From positions 23,383,516 through 23,447,515 of the forward strand of contig NC_057766.1 of assembly GCF_010389155.1 (NCBI RefSeq): a DNA stretch of 64,000 nucleotides. Reading direction: 5' to 3'. The notes beneath the pieces are model-generated. The model ran no database searches. It was not told the origin of the DNA and saw only the letters and a program-made list of their open reading frames with translations. Position 1 is the first letter of the stretch, and each line of letters opens with the position of its first letter. Shown here piece after piece: positions 11,374-22,488 of this stretch. Both the position numbers and the translations under genes were made by a program. The DNA is from Erigeron canadensis (Eukaryota; Streptophyta; Magnoliopsida; Asterales; Asteraceae).

Positions 11374-12242
11374 TGTTGGAAATTTTATGTAATAACATAG
11401 AATATCCAAGTTAATAGATATGTTAAAAGGAGTTGAAAGAATAATTAACTAATGTGAGTGTGTCCCACATTGGTAGAAGAATAAACATTAAGTATGTTTA
11501 TAAGGAGGAGTGTTGGAGTAATTATAATTCCTTATAAGGGGCTACACCCCAAGTGAGCTAGGAGGGTGCGAAGCACCCGACGCGCCCGCGCCCGTGCCCG
11601 GGACCGGGACCGGGACCGGGGGCGTGGGCGATGAGGCGTAATGTGGCGTTTTAGTGGCGCACATGTGGCGTGGGCGATGAGGCGTAATGGCTTACATGGC
11701 TTGATAATGGCTCAGTGGGTAGTTGTATATGGCTCAGTGGGTGGTCTAATTCCAGGCCTTGCACCTGGCAGGACACTTGACTTAGCCTTAAGTGTAACAC
11801 ATGTTGTTTAATCATGCAAACCAACATGTGTCCCACTAAAACATCCACTAACCTGTTTATATGTATATAAACTATACTTAGTGGTGTTTTGGTAGTTCAG
11901 CAACAACAAAAACACTCTCTCAAACTGGATCATCAACCAGATTTTCTTTCTTTTTCTTCTTTTCGTTTTGTTCTTGAAGGTATAATTCTGGGTTGTGGTT
12001 AACTCCGGCAGTACAATCTGCTTTGGCTGTTGTACCCTGGGAAACTGTCGGGTTCACTTGGGTGGCCCGAAATCAGTTTTAAGGGACCTTGGTTTAACCA
12101 TATCCTCAGCCCGTTTTGCTTTTCTTTCTTTTTCTGTTATGTTCTTTATTTGTATTCTTGTATTGTTAAGTATTACTTAATTTACTTGTAATTCGAATGT
12201 ATCTTCTATAAAATTGTTGTTTTTACTGAATGGTGTCCAACA
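11374..12242 (+). repeat. copia-B 3' LTR (869 bp, GC-rich expansion)
   Basis: It matches the 5' LTR except for about six substitutions and ~70 extra bp at ~11579-11690. The extra bases come from more copies of a CCGGGAC unit and a tandem duplication of a ~45-bp block containing GTGGGCGATGAGGCGTAATG. The outer stem in the transcribed part keeps pairing: 5' CCGACAGT is CCGGCAGT here, which changes one A-U pair to G-U. It is followed by TSD AGAAA (12243-12247). Confidence 0.95.
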
Positions 12243-12247
12243 AGAAA

Positions 12248-12559
12248 AACTTATGACAGTAATCTATGAAAATAAAATTACATCACGCTGTGAATACATT
12301 TATTTGTCCAAGTCGGATACTTCAGGTAGATTTATGCTTTTATTACATACTCAACAGCACGATATGATAAATGGAAGTGTAAGCTATATATTATTTACAT
12401 GCATGATGAAAAATAAGTATATAACCGTCTTTAACTTCTCTTTATCGATGATTAATATGACCATCGACAGGCTCAAGAGTCTTGATGTTGATTTGCCTAT
12501 GTTAGCATGGCTGGATAATTCCCCCATAAACATTAGTACATTACAAGTCCAGTATAATT
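12248..12559 (-). other. 3' flank / probable 3' UTR of WAKL-2
   Basis: AT-rich sequence between the copia-B target site and the WAKL-2 stop. A 118-codon plus-strand frame (12214-12570) overlaps the LTR edge and the WAKL-2 stop; it has no recognisable motif and I do not call it a gene. Confidence 0.5.
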
Positions 12560-15510
12560 TTATAGAATAGAGGGAATATGTGACGTCCTTATGGTTTCTA
12601 ACTCTGTAGCTACTTCTTTCATTGTTGGCCTATTCTTCCCATTCATTTTTAAGCATCGCATTGCAAGGTTTGCTACCGCCTGTAGCTCATCCTTGGTAGC
12701 TTCTTTAATCACCATCAGATCAAAAATAGACATAGCAAGCCCTTCTTCCATAGCCAAAACAAAGTGCATAGCCAAACTTCTATTTCCACCAAATCTAATT
12801 ACGGAAATTGGTCTTTCTCCTGTCAACAACTCAACCAAAACAACTCCAAAACTATAAACGTCACTCTTTTGAGTGAATTGGCTAGATTGGGAATACTCTG
12901 GATCTAGGTAGCCACACGTACCCTTGACTAATGTAGTCATATGAGTTTGGTCAATTGACGTGAACGTTGAAATCCCAAAGTCGGAAACTTTAGCTCTGTA
13001 CTTATCATCCAAGAGTATGTTGGTTGTTTTGATGTCTCTATGGTATATTGGAATTGAGGTAGCTGAATGCAAGTAAGCAAGTGCTCCGGCAGCCTCGGTT
13101 GCTATTTGTAATCTCATTTTCCAAGAAAGTTGGAACTCATCGGGTTCAAAATGAATGTGGTCATACAAGGTCTTGTTCGAAATGAATTCAGAAACGATTA
13201 GAGGAACCTCTGTCTCTAAGCAACATCCCAAGAGTTTGACCACATTTCTGTGATTGACTTGGGAAAGTATGACCAACTCATTGATGAACTGCTCCAATCG
13301 TCTTTCATCTACTATCTTTGATTTCTTAACCACCACAATCCTTCCATCAGCTAACATCCCCTTATACACTGTACCTTGGCCTCCTCGTCCAAGAATTCTG
13401 TTCACGTTGAAGTTGTTAGTGGCCTTCTCCAATTCACGTGATGTGAAAAATATAATTTTATCAATTGCAGACGGGTCAGCTTCTTCTTGTTGTTTTAGGA
13501 GTAATCCACCATTGCGTTTAAAAAACAATTTTCTTCGTCTATTGTCTTTTGTACGCATGATCAATTTGTAAATTGCGTAACCGATTGCCACAAAATAAAT
13601 GACACCCGCACTTAAGCTGACACCTGATTAAATGAAACATACAATCATCCTCAAAAGATCAGAATTTCAAATTTACCTCTAACATGATCGGATCGAACCT
13701 TTCGGTAAGAGTAATCTTTAACCAGAAGAAAGAAATATTGATGTTTATAACACCTAGAGGTTTTCATCTATTTCTAATTTTCTTTCTAATCGAAAAATCT
13801 TAATGCTTACTTTCATTAGCATTCGCAAAGAACTTGAAAGAAAAACAAAAATGAAAAAGTTATGGCTTGTGGAAAAATCAGGACAGTAGATGCATAGAAA
13901 TTAACTACCTAATATAAACCCCAAAGGCGATCCAGCTGATTTGGTTTTATAATTGTCAGGATTTCTTGGATCATATTTACAAGTGAAGTTCCTGTTGTAA
14001 GCAATGCCATCAACATATTCGGTGTCATAGACACAGCGACCTCCGCTATCTCTGCACCGCACACACTCATCTGTAACCAAAAACATGTTTGATTTTGAAC
14101 TTAAAAAAAGGGCTTATAACATTCATGTTAGTGTATTAATAAACTTGAAGATATCCCCATAGAATGCACATGTTTTACACACTATATATATATAGTTTAG
14201 GTATTTAAGCTTAGGTGTCGGACAATCACATATTGATTTTTTAAACCATAAAAATCATGCGGGCTCAGACATTTATTCATTATACAATAAATAATAAAAT
14301 ATTAGTAAGTGGGGGTTCCATACCTAAGTTTTGGTGTCAGACAGTCTTGTATTCCCTTTTCCCATATATATATATATATATAGGGTAACACTCCTCTCTC
14401 TCTCTATATATATATATATATTTAATTACAATTCGGAAAAATTAATAATACAAATCACTTCTAATATCGTCAAAAGAATTGTCCGTCGTCTTAACTTTAA
14501 AACGAATCCTTAAAAAATCTTTTTTTAATAAATATTTCAGTTCATTGATTATACCCTCGATTGTGCCATGGACCACACCAAGACCCATTTTTGAACAATA
14601 AACATGTGGAATGAAACAACATAAAATAGTAATGCAATTTGGAAATTAAAATGAGTTAGATGGAGTTCGAACCTTTTTCTTCATCAAAAAGTAAATAAGG
14701 GTTTTCGTTTGATGATGAGTTTCCGTATCTAATATTGCATTTCCAAGACTCCATTGAAGTGCGGTTACCCAAATCCACTTTCAGTCTAGAGGGCCGCAAA
14801 GACTTGCAACTTATTTGATTCATATCGCGTTCCACTAGCGTCCACAAAAGTGATAATGGCACATAGGAGCTACCATGACCAAGATATGATTCCTCATCAA
14901 CCAAGTAAACCGACCCACAAGCTCCATTTTGGCGACCCAGGCTTTCCAAGGCGGTAAGATTCACACTGTAGGACTTGAGATAATAAGGAAGGGTCATTTC
15001 ACAACAACCGATTCCAATACACTTATTTTTGTCGCTAGAAGTGTCATTGCGACAAGTGTTGGAACAACCCGTGAGTATTAATCTACGATTGTTGTCCAAG
15101 ATGACCGCATTACCACACCCTTCCACAACAAATTTGTTGCGTGATCTGGAAAACAAAAACGGGCTGTTATCAAGATCAACGTTTAAGATTTGATTGCTGT
15201 CCCGGACAGGATTCTGGCAATCAGAAGTTACCGAGGCATTCACAGTTACGGTTTGTTGTTCCAAGTTTATATTCAATACCTCAAGGTTGTTGAATTCAGA
15301 TAGATATGGCCGTTCCGAGATCACGCAATCAACATTGTACCATTCATTTACAGCACAATTTGATCCAATTCCAAAAGGGTATGGAATCATCACGTTTCCA
15401 CACATATCATTGCACCCTGGCTTCGCGTAATTACGCGCCGCTTTTGAGGTTCCTGTTACTAATGAAAGTATAATAACCAACAAACGGTAAGCTTGATGAA
15501 GTAACTTCAT
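12560..15510 (-). CDS. WAKL-2: wall-associated-kinase-like receptor, 3 exons, intact
   Basis: Predicted exons are 15510-14673, 14070-13909 and 13623-12560 (GT..AG, phases as in WAKL-1), ~687 aa. Exon 1 has a signal peptide ([18 protein letters not shown]), the WAK galacturonan-binding domain ([16 protein letters not shown]) and Cys-rich ectodomain. Exon 2 carries [16 protein letters not shown]. Exon 3 has a transmembrane stretch ([15 protein letters not shown]) and kinase motifs [33 protein letters not shown] and [10 protein letters not shown]. The catalytic K, D and D residues are present. The C-terminal tail after the kinase is short. It has no internal stop or frameshift, so it is probably a working membrane receptor kinase. 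Intron 2 spans 13624-13908; intron 1 spans 14071-14672 and contains (TA)n and (TC)n runs. Confidence 0.9.
14360..14421. repeat. (TA)n/(CT)n microsatellites in WAKL-2 intron 1
   Basis: Two TA runs flank a short CTCTCTCTCT run inside the first intron. A separate short TA run lies at ~14180-14192. Length polymorphism is likely; no function is suggested. Confidence 0.85.
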
Positions 15511-15654
15511 ATATTATGTAATGTGCGAGTTACTTAAAAAAAAACAAGATTAAAAGATCGAGACATGCAGTTATGTCAATAAAATAATGGTGGCCCGGAT
15601 ATAGATTATTTGTACAACCTAGCTAATCAGAAATTACCCGGAGAATGAATATAT

Positions 15655-15695
15655 AGTCTACGCTATATAGGAGTGTCTATGTATATATGTTATTC
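15655..15695 (-). promoter_or_regulatory. Possible WAKL-2 core promoter
   Basis: On the minus strand CCTATATAGCGTAGACTATA and TATATTCATT lie ~140-170 bp upstream of the WAKL-2 ATG. One is probably the TATA element, by position only. Confidence 0.35.
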
Positions 15696-15984
15696 TATCT
15701 TTCTAGATTATGGTTGAATAAAATTTTGTTTCTACATGTGCAAGTATTCCTAAGCAGACTTTTATTACCGAATAGCACAAATCCTTTAGGTACACGTACA
15801 TATATTACATGCTTGACAAGGGCCCATGACCAAGTCAAATATTGTTGCGTCGATTTCCTACTAAAAAGGATGGACCACAATAACTTATCTATAATATAAC
15901 TAAAAGAGGGGTTAAGGTACTTGACACCCTTAATACCTTTAATTTAGCCTAATCCTACATCTTTATTAATTATCAAAAAATTTT

Positions 15985-16245
15985 AATATTAATCTAAATT
16001 AATTTATATTTTTTTGGTTTTTCATCTCCAATTTACACTTTAACCTCAATCTAAAACAATTAATTTACACTTTTTGGTTTCCTATCACCAATTTACACTT
16101 TAACACTATTTAAAAATAATTAACTTACACCTTTTGATTTTCCATCACCAATTTACACTTTAACCTAATTTAAAAATAAATAATTATACTTTTTGGTTTT
16201 TCATCATCAATATACACTTCAAAATAATTAATTTACATTTTCACT
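15985..16245. repeat. ~60-bp minisatellite, about four diverged copies
   Basis: Each unit contains CACCAATTTACACTTTAAC, then AAAAATAATTAATTTACAC and TTTTTGGTTTTTCATC. Starts of the CATC-CAATTTACAC core are near 16022, 16083, 16143 and 16202, a period of 59-61 bp. Copies are diverged and shortened at the right end. 15511-15984 upstream and 16250-17760 downstream are otherwise AT-rich, with no gene. Confidence 0.85.
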
Positions 16246-16440
16246 TTTAGATTATAAGAAACTGTAATTTTTTTATTTAACTAAAGTTGAAAAAAAAGGT
16301 AACTGTAATCAATATTTATATGGAGTTAATTTTTGTATGTCTCTCTTTAGTTTTCGTATTGATTAAATTGTGATATATGACTTAACTAATCTAAATATTA
16401 TATATTAAATTTTGTATTTGTAACCTATGTAATCTTTTAG

Positions 16441-16690
16441 ATATAAAGTCTAAATTTGCTATGAGTAGGTTTCTGATTCTTTAATATATTGACTTTGATT
16501 ATTTTGATTTCGTTTTAAAAGTAACTCATTAATGGGTAGGTTTCTGATTCTTTAATATATACTTAAGATTTACGATTATATCTTTCTATAAACTTTTAAA
16601 TAAAAAGTCGAATTTTGCCATGAGTAAGATTATGATTATTCTAATATATCGACTATGATTATTTTGAATTTGTTTTGAAACTAGCTTATT
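16441..16690. repeat. Diverged AT-rich direct repeats
   Basis: A block with TTTGCTATGAGTAGGTTTCT and TGATTCTTTAATATATTGAC (from ~16455) recurs in altered form from ~16530 (GGGTAGGTTTCTGATTC) and ~16614 (TTGCCATGAGTAAGATTATG). Spacing is ~80 bp. Origin unknown. Confidence 0.6.
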
Positions 16691-17761
16691 AATGGTGTAA
16701 TTTTTTAGCCGTTGTTATTCTATCAAATGCTACATATTGAGATGGTGTTGAATGTTTTAGTATGATTATTTAGCATGGTGGAACAATTCATCATTTTAGT
16801 TTGTGTATGACAAATATACCTCAGATCTTATGAAAAACATGATATCAATTTTAAATAATATCTTTAGATACAACCATTTGATCCACATTATCCTTAAGAT
16901 TTAACACAACATGAGATGACTTTGCAAGGTTTTTGACTCGACTCTTTTTTTTTTTTTATCAAGAATTTGTTTTCCTATCTTTCTTGCGTTAGCCGATAAA
17001 ATCATTTGATCGACGTTTGGAATGTCCTTGGTTAGGTTTCTTTTTTATCATGAATAATTTTCCTGAATCTAAATGAAAGATGTTTATTCGATTCTTATGA
17101 TTAATTTGTTTGGGGTTTATTTTTTAAAATTGGACTAAATACATAGAAACACATTAAGAAAACTTACCATTTTTTTCCATGTTTTTTTTTTCTAATTGCA
17201 CAGCAGTATCAGACATTCCAATAGACGGGAAATTTTAGGAGTATTTTGACCAATGGAGTGAGCTAGCAAATTTCCAAGTTGATTTCAGTATATCTATTTA
17301 ATATATTTGAATTCTAACTTTTTAGCTTTGATTAATATATTTTGATAGTAGCCGTCCATTGGAAAGGCTTGAACACTAGTAGTGTATGTAAATGGGTTTG
17401 GATTTTTTTTTTTTAGGCAAAGGGTTGTTTTAATTACCTCGGATGATTCTATATATTAACAAAAAAATTACAAAAATCAGGTGCTATAGCAAGTACCATA
17501 TCAGCTAGTTGCCATATGCATAAGCAATAGCCAAAAAGTATGAAAGGGGTAACAAGTTCCCCAATATAATCACGCCCTATCTAGCATAAATTAGTAATAA
17601 ACATTAATCAACTAGAAGAATCAATACTAATTAAGTAGTGCCTTGGGTAATCTCCACACTACCATAGCTCGCTCAGCCCTCAAATTATTAGTTTCCATCA
17701 CTAGATGTTTTTTTCAACGACCGGCATATATGCTTCTTAGTTATATAATTGTACCCTGGAG

Positions 17762-17900
17762 TCTAGAGGTGGCAAAATATACGGGTCGGAACGAGCTAGG
17801 GGACAGGTCAAGATAGGTCCTGGTCAAAATGGGTTTAGGTCAATATAGGTAAATTTGAAAACAGGTTAAAACTGACCCGGTTGATACGGTCAGTTTTAAA
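17762..17900. mobile_element. Possible hAT-type MITE remnant
   Basis: TAGAGGTGGCAAAATATACG then GGGTCGG resembles the terminus of many plant hAT elements (CAGRGGTGGCAAA..GGGTCGG). GGTCA/TGACC-type motifs follow to ~17890. I see no matching opposite terminus or 8-bp TSD. 17900-18660 has no recognisable feature. Confidence 0.3.
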
Positions 17901-18664
17901 AGCTCAAACCCAAATGACACGGAGCAAAGTTGCCATGAGATTTGAGTTCTGAAAAAGAATTTTAGATCAAATTCAAAAAATAGATCAACCCTTATTTTCC
18001 ATTCCAACAAACATGACGCGCACGCAAATACAATCGACACCGCAAACGATGATCTCTTAAAGTATCAATACATGTGAAAGACACGATGACAATAGAAAAG
18101 CATATTGATTGAAGAAAATAGCTCAAAACAGTAAATGAACAAAAAAGGATTAAACTTTTAAAAATTATGAAAACTCCTGATATCATTTTACATTCTAATC
18201 ATTTATATTACAAAAAGATATCAAAATCATCATCATCAACGACACAATTCCATAATAAAAATTTACTGTACTAAACTAATTAACCACTTCGTCACCTATA
18301 AACCACTTAGTTTTGATGAAAATAAAGACTTAACATAAATAATATAATTATAATTTGAATAAAAATAATAATCAAAGATAAATAGAAAACATAATAAAAC
18401 ATCAAAGATTCCTGTTTTGAAACTGGGAAGTGGCGCAGGGCACAGGGAAGAAGGAAAGATGCTATCGTGCTATGGCAAGAAGGAGAAAAAGCCACCGGTT
18501 ATTACCTGGTCCATTTTTTTTGAATAATGATAATTTTACAACACAACTTACCCATTCACAACAAAAATTTACATATTATACTTCACGGTGTATAACTGTA
18601 TAAAACATATATTGTTTTAAAATTTACATATTTTGGTTTTACCAACAAAAGACTACGCATCGGT

Positions 18665-18905
18665 TTTTTGCATTTTTCCTTCTTGTTGTAAAAGTAAACC
18701 ACCATTGCGTCTGAAAAAGCTCTTTCATCGCCTCATGTCTTTTTTTTTCTCATGAAAACGTTGGACAGTACACAGCTGATTGCGAGGAGAAATGTTATAC
18801 TTATGCTCGCGCAAACACCTGAATGTACCAACAATTGTAAGTGTGTAACTAATTAAATTAAACTTTTCAGAAGATTCAATAATTCATGCTTTAAACGATA
18901 TGAAT
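18665..18905 (-). pseudogene. WAKL relic: start of kinase exon plus intron
   Basis: The segment aligns closely with 2150-2380 of WAKL-1, covering the intron-2 end, the acceptor (CAG then GTGTTTGCGCG) and the transmembrane/juxtamembrane codons. Shared stretches include GTAAACCACCATTGCGT and GATTCAATAATTCATGCTTT. The frame breaks within ~35 codons, in the A/T run of the juxtamembrane region, and homology stops before the ATP-binding loop. It is a decayed fragment of a further WAKL copy in the orientation of WAKL-1 and -2. 18906-19547 holds no other recognisable feature. Confidence 0.85.
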
Positions 18906-19547
18906 TTTCAATTTATTTTAGAGGATTTAATCATTCATGCATACGCTAAGTCGCTAACGATATTGATGTTATGAAATGGGATTCAACATCTTCGAAGCTT
19001 TAATTTTTCAAGATTAATGATAAAAGTGGTTTAATGTGGTCAATATATTACTTACGTGTTACTAATATATTGAATTTTAGTGAGATGGGACAGTTAGACT
19101 AGGGGAAGTGATATTCTTATAACAAAATTTAACCATATATTTACAACAATAATGTGTGCATTATATAGTAAATGGATAATGCATAAATTTTGTTGTATGG
19201 ATATATCACTCCCCTTAAGATTAGTGTTTAGAACACCTTATTTTATACTACTAAAAATTCTTTATTATCTACGCTCTTTCTTGTATAAACTACGGATGTT
19301 CTTAGTATATTTTTAGTTTTTTAAAGACAAAATTCTTGTTCGTACAAATTGACCCACTCAAAGTAAACGTCCAAGTTGACTATGTGTCGTGTAGGACATG
19401 TTAATCTTAATTGATAGTAGAAAAATTAATCAACAAACTTCCAAGATTAGATTCACCAAAATTCACTCATCTTAGACTGTTTGATCTGTGCTTAATTTCC
19501 ATGTTGTTTCCTAATGTCCTATCATCATAAATCATAATTCACCAAAT

Positions 19548-19573
19548 CACCAATATATATACATATAAATAAA
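19548..19573 (+). promoter_or_regulatory. WAKL-3 TATA region shared with WAKL-5
   Basis: ACCAATATATATACATATAA, 60-80 bp upstream of the ATG, is nearly the same as the string upstream of WAKL-5 (minus strand, 57683-57713). The shared TATAAATA-type box suggests a common core promoter with a short leader. Confidence 0.5.
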
Positions 19574-19628
19574 CTCGGGTTTCTGGGATTTTTTTTTAAC
19601 GAAAGTAAAAAACTACTTAACAAAGAAA

Positions 19629-22349
19629 ATGAAGTTATTTCAAGCTTACTATTTGCTTATCTTCCTTTCAGTAACAGTGGCATCACAAGAACTTGGCCAT
19701 TACGCCAAGCCAGGGTGTAATGATAAGTGTGGTAACGTTAGGATTCCATACCCTTTTGGAATCGGAACAAACTGTGCTATCAACGAATGGTACGTCGTGG
19801 ATTGCAAGTCCTCGACCCCATACCTACATGCACTCGATTCCGGATTTGAAATTGTAGGTATTAGCTTGAAAAATCAAACAATCACTGTTAATACACCAAA
19901 ACCAATATCCCCTGACTGCCAAAATCCAGTTACTAATATCACTCCCATCGATCTCGGTAGGAGTCCCTTCTGGCTTTCCACACTTCACAATATATTTGTT
20001 TTTGAGGGGTGTGGTAATGCTGTAATGATGGATCATTATGGGAGTACTGTGTTAACTGGGTGTTCCACATCTTGTCTCAATGACAGTACTCTTAACGACA
20101 AACGAAGCAGTAATAACTGTTTTGGCATCAATTGTTGCCAAACCACGATTCCTCGTTATCTTAAATCTTACGATATTAGCCTTATTAGGGACATGGAAAA
20201 GCAGGGCAGAGACAGAGTTTGTGGGTCTGCCTTTGTGATGGACACAAGTTCATACATTAATCGGAGCTTTTCTAGCCAATTATCTATTTCTAGGGAAGAT
20301 ACTTTTGTTCCCATATCGCTTCTGTGGACTCTATCAGAGAATGACTATGATCGAGTCACGTGTTGCCCTTCCAATTTTAGGGATGAACTCAAAGTCCCTC
20401 TGGGTAATGGAACTTTAGTAGATACTTGGAATTGCCGCTCCAGTATTTATTCGTTGATAGAAGGAAATCCTTATTTAGAAGATGGATGCAATTTAACTGG
20501 TAATTTGTATTTTGCAGTTCAATATTTAGTTGGTTTGTTTATTATTAATCAATATAATGGGATAAACTTATATGCTTCTATCTCTCTGAGTCCTTCTTAT
20601 ATTGATTTCAATCATACAGTTAAAAGTTAAAACAAATTTAAAATAATTGTGAGAAGTGAAGTATGTAATTGTCCCCATTAATTTTATTTTTTGAATTCTT
20701 CTCTCTACTGTATTTTATATATTTTGACATCAATCTTTCTCTTATTGCAGTACCTACATATAAAAATGATGATGTATGTGCTAAGTGTCAGAAGAATGGA
20801 AGTTACTGTATCAGAGATAGCGCAATATATTACATTGATGGTTCTGTTTACAATCAGAACTACAATTGTGATATGTATAATAATGGGTATAATAACAATA
20901 ATAATAATATTAATAATGATAATATCACTTATAATAGTTATGGTTATGAACCCGAAGGAAAATCACTCTTCGGTGTCATTTTAGGTATGTGCTACATTTA
21001 CTCTCTCTACCTCTCTGCTTATAGCCTTATATACAATTGATTAGTAAGCGTATATATTTGAAGTTTCATAAAAGCACTTCCAGAGTTCCAGTGTCCTTTC
21101 AATACAACCCATTAGCCCAATACATGTCCATAAAACTGCTCGATTATAAGCAAATTTTCATTTTGAACTTCAAGCAGGTGTTAGCTTAAGCATGGGTGTA
21201 CTTCTTCTAGTGGCAATAAGCTATGCCTTGTACAGATTGATCAAGAAAACAAAAGAAAAGAGACAACGAAAGAGGTTTTTTAAACGCAATGGAGGTATAC
21301 TATTAAAACAACAAGCTGAAGCTGACCCATCTTTGGTTGATAAAACCATACTTTTCACATCTCATGAGTTGGAAAAGGCTACTGATTTCTTTAACGAAAA
21401 CAGAGTTCTTGGCCGAGGAGGTCAAGGTACAGTCTACAAAGGTATGTTAGTTGATGGAAGAATTGTAGCAGTCAAAAAATCAAAAGCGGTTGATGAAAAA
21501 CAATTAGAGCAGTTCATCAATGAAGTGGTCATACTTTCACAAGTCAATCATAGGAATGTGGTCAAACTATTAGGATGTTGCTAAGAGACAGAGGTTCCAC
21601 TACTAGTTTCTGAGTTCATTTCAAATGGGACCTTGTATGACCGTCTTCACAATGATATTGACGAGTTTCCATTCTCATTGAATATGAGATTACAAATAGC
21701 TACAGAGGTTGCGGGAGCACTTGCTTACTTACATTCAGCAGCTTTAATTCCAATATACCATAGAGACATCAAAACGACTAACATACTTTTGGATGATAAG
21801 TACAGAGCCAAAGTCTCCGACTTTGGAACTTCAAGGTTGGTATCAATAGATCAGACTCACTTGACTACCTTGGTTAAAGGTACGTTTGGTTACCTAGATC
21901 CTGAATATTTTCAATCTAGTCAGTTTACCGAGAAAAGTGACGTTTATAGTTTTGGAGTTGTTTTGGTTGAACTCATAACCGGAGAAAAGCCTATATCACT
22001 GACTAGATTTGGAGAACATAGAAGTCTAGCTACACACTTTATGTTTGCTATGGAAGAAGGACATGTTATGTCTATTTTCGATGCAAAGATGATTAAAGAT
22101 GCTACCAAGGATGAGCTTCTTTTAATGGCTAACCTTGCAATGCGTTGCTTGAATTTGAATGGAAAACATAGGCCCACAATGAAAGAAGTAGCCGTACAGT
22201 TGGAAACTATAAGAGCATCACACATTCCACCAACAATTCAAACCAATATCAATCCCATGATATACGTGCATGAATTATCTAAACAACCGTATGGTGATTC
22301 AACATCAACATTGTTGAGTTGGGATAGTATTAGTCACATAGGTAGGTAG
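19629..22349 (+). pseudogene. WAKL-3: WAK-like receptor with one stop in the kinase
   Basis: Exons are 19629-20499, 20751-20984 and 21178-22349, with the cluster's usual phases. Exon 1 has a signal peptide (MKLFQAYYLLIFLSV) and the WAK domain ([16 protein letters not shown]). Exon 2 holds DDVCAKCQKNGSYC plus an Asn-rich insertion coded by AAT/AAC repeats. Exon 3 has a transmembrane segment and kinase ([25 protein letters not shown]). A TAA at 21582-21584 interrupts the kinase at about residue 504, straight after KLLGCC; sister copies have Leu (TTA) there, so one T-to-A change made the stop. The same frame continues intact to TAG 22349. The truncated product would keep the ectodomain and membrane anchor but lack the catalytic lobe, so a decoy receptor is conceivable. 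Confidence 0.9.
20862..20955 (+). repeat. Asn-rich trinucleotide tract in WAKL-3 exon 2
   Basis: AAT/AAC/GAT codons encode a run such as NNGYNNNNNNINNDN in the segment between the EGF-like part and the transmembrane helix. WAKL-1, -2 and -5 lack it. WAKL-4 has it with one N changed to D, and also lacks two codons just downstream. Confidence 0.85.
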
Positions 22350-22488
22350 TATGAAATTGGACTTGAGTCCATCAAAAATACCATATTTGAATGGATAGGT
22401 AATGTGTTTTGCAACCATTTTATTAATGTTTAAAAGTAACATTATTGTTTTGTTGTATACTATGCTCTTTATATATATATATACACAC

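Larger units (their letters stand above)
5743..12242 (+). mobile_element. copia-B: complete Ty1/Copia LTR retrotransposon
   Basis: The element is bounded by LTRs that start TGTTGGA and end TCCAACA, and is flanked by the perfect 5-bp TSD AGAAA (5738-5742 and 12243-12247). The order is 5' LTR, leader, gag, protease, integrase, RT, RNase H, a ~570-bp 3' untranslated stretch, polypurine tract, 3' LTR. Integrase before RT makes it Copia. By eye the LTRs differ by only about six substitutions outside one indel, so insertion was recent. It lies between WAKL-1 and WAKL-2, 317 bp from the WAKL-2 stop codon and on the opposite strand. Coding lesions (stop in gag, one frameshift) suggest it is not autonomous now. 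Confidence 0.95.
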
